From the NCBI GenBank assembly GCA_030630445.1, contig DAOVNC010000100.1, positions 1 to 9,448 of the forward strand: a DNA stretch of 9,448 bases, written 5' to 3'. Shown one piece after another: positions 6,988 to 9,448 of this stretch (the stretch's first letter is position 1; every line of letters begins with the position of its first letter). Made by a program: the position numbers and the translations under genes. The notes below the pieces were generated by a model. It did not search any database, was not told the origin of the DNA, and saw nothing but the letters and a program-made list of their open reading frames with translations. The DNA is from Kiritimatiellales bacterium. GTDB taxonomy: Bacteria; Verrucomicrobiota; Kiritimatiellia; Kiritimatiellales; Pontiellaceae.

Positions 6988-7542
6988 TTATTCGGCGGTA
7001 CGTTCAATCTGCCAATATTCGAGTTCCACCGGGGCGGAACGTCCAAAGATCGAAACCGAGATCTTCAACTTGCCGCGTTCCGGATCGACCTCTTCGATCA
7101 TGCCACTGAAGTTCAGGAACGGGCCATCCGTGATCTTTACGGTTTCACCCGGTTCGAAAATCACCTTCGGGGCCACCGTTTCCTTCTTCTCCTCGATCTG
7201 GTGGACAATGCTGTTCACCTCGTCCTCGCTCAGCGGAGCAGGCCGCTCCCCGCCCAGAAAGCCGATCACGCTCGGCGTATTCTGGATAAAGTACCAGGCA
7301 CGCTCGTTGAAGGTGTTTCCTTCGTCGTACAAGCAGATATTGATCAGAACATAGCCGGGGAAAAACTTGCGGTTGACCGTGGTCTTCTTCCCTTGCCTTA
7401 CTTCGGAAACCTTCTCGGTGGGGATCAATACCTCACCAATGATATCCTCCATCTCCTCCTGCTGCACGCGGCTGGCAATATTCCGCTGAACTTTGAGTTC
7501 GTGCCCGGAAAGCGCATGTAGAATAAACCATTGTTTCGGCAT
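6988..7542 (-). CDS. nusG: Transcription termination/antitermination factor NusG
   Basis: A universal RNA polymerase cofactor. The NGN domain binds the clamp and bridges the cleft; the KOW domain contacts ribosomal S10 or Rho. It has 184 residues. The NGN domain spans about 4-112, with WFILHALSGHELKVQRNI at the start, RKFFPGYVLI at 58-67, WYFIQNTPSVIGFLGG at 83-98 and PLSEDEV at 103-109. A Glu/Lys-rich linker at about 113-127 leads to the KOW domain at 128-181 (FEPGETVKITDGPFLNFSG, then GKLKISVSIFGRSAPVELE). There is no inserted third domain. It follows secE by 26 bases, the usual secE-nusG pairing. The ribosome binding site is weak. Confidence 0.99.
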   Translation of the reverse strand: MPKQWFILHALSGHELKVQRNIASRVQQEEMEDIIGEVLIPTEKVSEVRQGKKTTVNRKFFPGYVLINICLYDEGNTFNERAWYFIQNTPSVIGFLGGERPAPLSEDEVNSIVHQIEEKKETVAPKVIFEPGETVKITDGPFLNFSGMIEEVDPERGKLKISVSIFGRSAPVELEYWQIERTAE

Positions 7543-7568
7543 AATAGAACCTATCCCCGTCTAACCCA

Positions 7569-7772
7569 CTAACGGATGATGAACTTGAGCAAGCCCATGT
7601 TCACCACATCGCACAAACCCACATACGCGCCGAGGATGATCACGGAAACAATCACCACCACCGAAGAACCAAACAGTTCCTTGCGCGAGGGCCATGCGCA
7701 TTTCACCAGTTCCACCTTCACCTCTATGAGGAAGGTCTTCAGGTTCCCGACACCCTGTGTTAGTTTATTCAT
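7569..7772 (-). CDS. secE: Preprotein translocase subunit SecE (short form)
   Basis: Inner-membrane clamp of the SecYEG protein-export channel, here the 67-residue single-span form. A cytoplasmic amphipathic helix occupies about 10-32 and carries the SecE signature VELVKCAWPSRKEL (20-33). One hydrophobic membrane segment follows at about 36-58 (SSVVVIVSVIILGAYVGLCD), with a short tail GLLKFIIR. E. coli SecE has two extra N-terminal spans; these are absent, as in most bacteria. Only a weak GGA lies upstream of the ATG. The gene lies 24 bases after tRNA-Trp and 26 bases before nusG. Confidence 0.97.
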   Translation of the reverse strand: MNKLTQGVGNLKTFLIEVKVELVKCAWPSRKELFGSSVVVIVSVIILGAYVGLCDVVNMGLLKFIIR

Positions 7773-7796
7773 CTGCTTTTTCCAGTTTCAACTACG

Positions 7797-7872
7797 TGGC
7801 AGGTCGGAAGGGACTCGAACCCCTAACAGCCGGTTTTGGAAACCGGTGCTCTACCAATTGAACTACCGACCT
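7797..7872 (-). tRNA. tRNA-Trp (anticodon CCA)
   Basis: The minus strand folds as a full cloverleaf. The 7-bp acceptor stem is AGGTCGG with CCGACCT. The D-arm is GTTC with GAGC. The anticodon stem CCGGT/ACCGG encloses TTCCAAA with anticodon CCA, and the T-arm holds TTCGAGT. Discriminator G and an encoded CCA end complete the 76 bases. It lies between rpmG (18 bases) and secE (24 bases), so it must be cut from a shared transcript unless it has its own promoter, which I do not see. Confidence 0.97.
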
Positions 7873-7890
7873 GTCTTCAAAATCGACCAA

Positions 7891-8043
7891 CTACTTCGTT
7901 TCGCGATGCAACGTGTGCTTTCTATCGCGCGGGCAATATTTCTTGACCTCGCGACGCCCGGACTCAAGCTTTTTGTTCTTGGTGCCCGTATAGTTGCGTT
8001 CCTTGCACTCCGTGCAGGCCAGAGTAATGATATCCCTTGGCAT
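7891..8043 (-). CDS. rpmG: 50S ribosomal protein L33
   Basis: Small large-subunit protein near the E site, 50 residues, beginning MPRDIITLACTECKERNYTG and ending RKHTLHRETK. The L33 pattern is clear: CxxC at Cys10 and Cys13, basic middle section, then KKYCPRD with Cys37. The fourth metal position of the zinc-ribbon form is Asp40 rather than Cys. From memory this PRD variant also occurs in other L33 proteins, so metal binding may remain or be altered. AAGGA lies 7 bases before the ATG. It is placed between tuf and tRNA-Trp, next to secE-nusG as in many bacteria. Confidence 0.97.
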   Translation of the reverse strand: MPRDIITLACTECKERNYTGTKNKKLESGRREVKKYCPRDRKHTLHRETK

Positions 8044-8073
8044 GGTTTCGTCCTTTTGGATTATGCAGGTTCC

Positions 8074-8093
8074 GGGCAGGAATGCTCCTGCCC
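8074..8093 (-). other. Perfect 8-bp GC-rich hairpin between tuf and rpmG
   Basis: GGGCAGGA at 8074-8081 pairs exactly with TCCTGCCC at 8086-8093 around a 4-base loop. It lies 22 bases after the tuf stop codon. The minus strand continues GGAACCTGC with no U-tract, so it is not a standard intrinsic terminator. It could protect the abundant tuf message 3' end or be a processing site (inference). Confidence 0.65.
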
Positions 8094-8115
8094 ATCACCC
8101 GATAAAGATTTTCCG

Positions 8116-9318
8116 CTACTCGGCGGTGATTTCGGTCACGCGGCCCGCACCCACGGTACGGCCACCTTCGCGAATCGCGAAACGCATGTGCTGTTCCATC
8201 GCGATCGGGGTGATTAGCTCAACATTCATGGTGATGTTGTCGCCCGGCATAACCATCTCAACACCTTCCGGCAGTGTGATGTCGCCCGTCACGTCGGTCG
8301 TGCGGAAGTAGAACTGCGGACGGTAGCCCTTGAAGAAGGGCGTGTGGCGTCCACCTTCGTCTTTGGACAGAACGTATACCTCTCCAATGAACTTGGTGTG
8401 CGGCAGAATGGAACCCGGCTTGGCCAGAACCTGACCGCGCTGGACCTCGTCCTTCTTGGTGCCGCGCAGCAGAACGCCCACGTTGTCGCCGGCCCGTCCT
8501 TCGTCGAGGATCTTGCGGAACATTTCAACCCCCGTGCAGGTGGTCTTGGCGGTGTCCTTCAGGCCAATGATTTCAACGTCGTCGCCGGTGTGGATGATAC
8601 CCCGCTCAACACGGCCGGTTACCACCGTGCCACGACCTTCGATGGAGAACACGTCCTCGATCGGAAGAAGGAAAGGCAGGTCGGTTACGCGCTCGGGTTC
8701 TGGAATCCAGCTGTCGAGGGCTTCCATCAGATCCTGGATGCACTGGGCTTCCGGGCCGTCGGGATTGTTGATGGCCGGAAGAGCGGCGCCACGAATGATC
8801 GGGCTATCCTCTTCGAACTCATACTTCGCGAGCAATTCCTGGATCTCCATTTCCACCAGTTCAATCAGCTCTTCATCATCGACGAGGTCGCACTTGTTCA
8901 AGAATACAACGATCTTCGGAACACCCACTTGGCGGGCAAGCAGAATGTGCTCGCGGGTTTGGGGCATCGGACCGGAAGGCGCTTCCACCACGAGAATCGC
9001 ACCGTCCATCTGGGCGGCACCCGTGATCATGTTCTTCACATAGTCGGCGTGGCCGGGGCAGTCGACGTGCGCATAGTGACGCTTGTCCGATTCATACTCA
9101 ACGTGCGAAGTCGCAATCGTCAGAATCTTGGTCGCGTCGCGGCGGCCCTGGGATTCAGAAGCTTTCGCCACTGCATCGTATGCAATATATTCAGCCAGGC
9201 CTTTCTTGGCCTGTACGCAAGTAATTGCTGCGGTTACAGTCGTTTTACCATGGTCAACGTGACCGATTGTTCCCACGTTCACGTGGGGCTTAGTGCGTTC
9301 GAACTTTTCCTTAGCCAT
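8116..9318 (-). CDS. tuf: Translation elongation factor Tu, divergent switch I
   Basis: GTPase that delivers aminoacyl-tRNA to the ribosomal A site; 400 residues, complete. The GTPase domain has GHVDHGKT at 19-26, DCPGH at 86-90 and NKCD at 141-144. Domains II and III follow, with FSIEGRGTVVTGRVERG at 224-240, GVEMFRKILDEGRAGDNVG at 263-281, RHTPFFKGYRPQFYFRTTDV at 324-343 and AIREGGRTVGAG at 381-392. Three places differ from the textbook sequence. Switch I reads SESQGRRDATKILTIATSH (54-72), about five residues longer than E. coli. The usual DGPMPQT is SGPMPQT at 115-121. The G5 motif SAL is AAL at 178-180. The rest is so conserved that it is surely a working EF-Tu. A strong AGGAGGT site lies 7 bases upstream. 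tRNA-Thr lies 52 bases before it. Confidence 0.99.
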   Translation of the reverse strand: MAKEKFERTKPHVNVGTIGHVDHGKTTVTAAITCVQAKKGLAEYIAYDAVAKASESQGRRDATKILTIATSHVEYESDKRHYAHVDCPGHADYVKNMITGAAQMDGAILVVEAPSGPMPQTREHILLARQVGVPKIVVFLNKCDLVDDEELIELVEMEIQELLAKYEFEEDSPIIRGAALPAINNPDGPEAQCIQDLMEALDSWIPEPERVTDLPFLLPIEDVFSIEGRGTVVTGRVERGIIHTGDDVEIIGLKDTAKTTCTGVEMFRKILDEGRAGDNVGVLLRGTKKDEVQRGQVLAKPGSILPHTKFIGEVYVLSKDEGGRHTPFFKGYRPQFYFRTTDVTGDITLPEGVEMVMPGDNITMNVELITPIAMEQHMRFAIREGGRTVGAGRVTEITAE

Positions 9319-9370
9319 TTTGTCTACCTCCTGAATCTTCCTCAGTTAACATTATTTCAAACCAAATCAA

Positions 9371-9446
<76 letters not shown>

Positions 9447-9448
9447 AC

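Noticed and set aside
7576..8217. A plus-strand open frame covering secE, tRNA-Trp and rpmG.
   Set aside because: It is antisense to two proteins and reads straight through a complete tRNA gene.
9319..9370. Spacer between tRNA-Thr and tuf, examined for a tuf promoter.
   Set aside because: A TTGATT and an AATAAT-like element are present but only about 11 bases apart, too close for a sigma-70 type promoter. The strong ribosome site is the only clear element.

Overview
This window is a conserved bacterial translation and transcription cluster, and every gene lies on the minus strand. In transcription order (right to left) it reads: tRNA-Thr(GGT), tuf (EF-Tu), rpmG (L33), tRNA-Trp(CCA), secE, nusG, rplK (L11), rplA (L1), rplJ (L10), rplL (L7/L12), rpoB, and the first 304 codons of rpoC, which runs off the left edge. 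No gap between genes exceeds about 120 bases, and I see no intrinsic terminator with a U-tract. The whole set could therefore be one long transcript with tRNAs embedded in it. Any main promoter probably lies beyond the right edge.

The genes form the cell's expression core. EF-Tu and the two tRNAs supply aminoacyl-tRNA. L33, L11, L1, L10 and L7/L12 are large-subunit proteins; L11, L10 and L7/L12 build the factor-binding stalk that EF-Tu contacts. SecE is part of the SecYEG export channel. NusG couples RNA polymerase to ribosomes or Rho. RpoB and RpoC form the RNA polymerase catalytic core. Gene order matches the classical tuf-secE-nusG-rplKAJL-rpoBC arrangement.

The organism is a bacterium of moderately high GC. 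The 1254-residue RpoB and an EF-Tu with an expanded 'RRDATK..LTIAT' switch I suggest the Planctomycetes-Verrucomicrobia-Kiritimatiellota-Lentisphaerota (PVC) assemblage. That placement rests on remembered family sequences, not a search.

I found no undescribed multi-gene system; this is a housekeeping region. The points worth a second look are local. They are the unusual GTPase sequence of EF-Tu, a densely structured rplL-rpoB spacer with three consecutive stem-loops (one spanning the rplL stop codon), a 17-residue acidic extension on L7/L12, and a perfect hairpin between tuf and rpmG.
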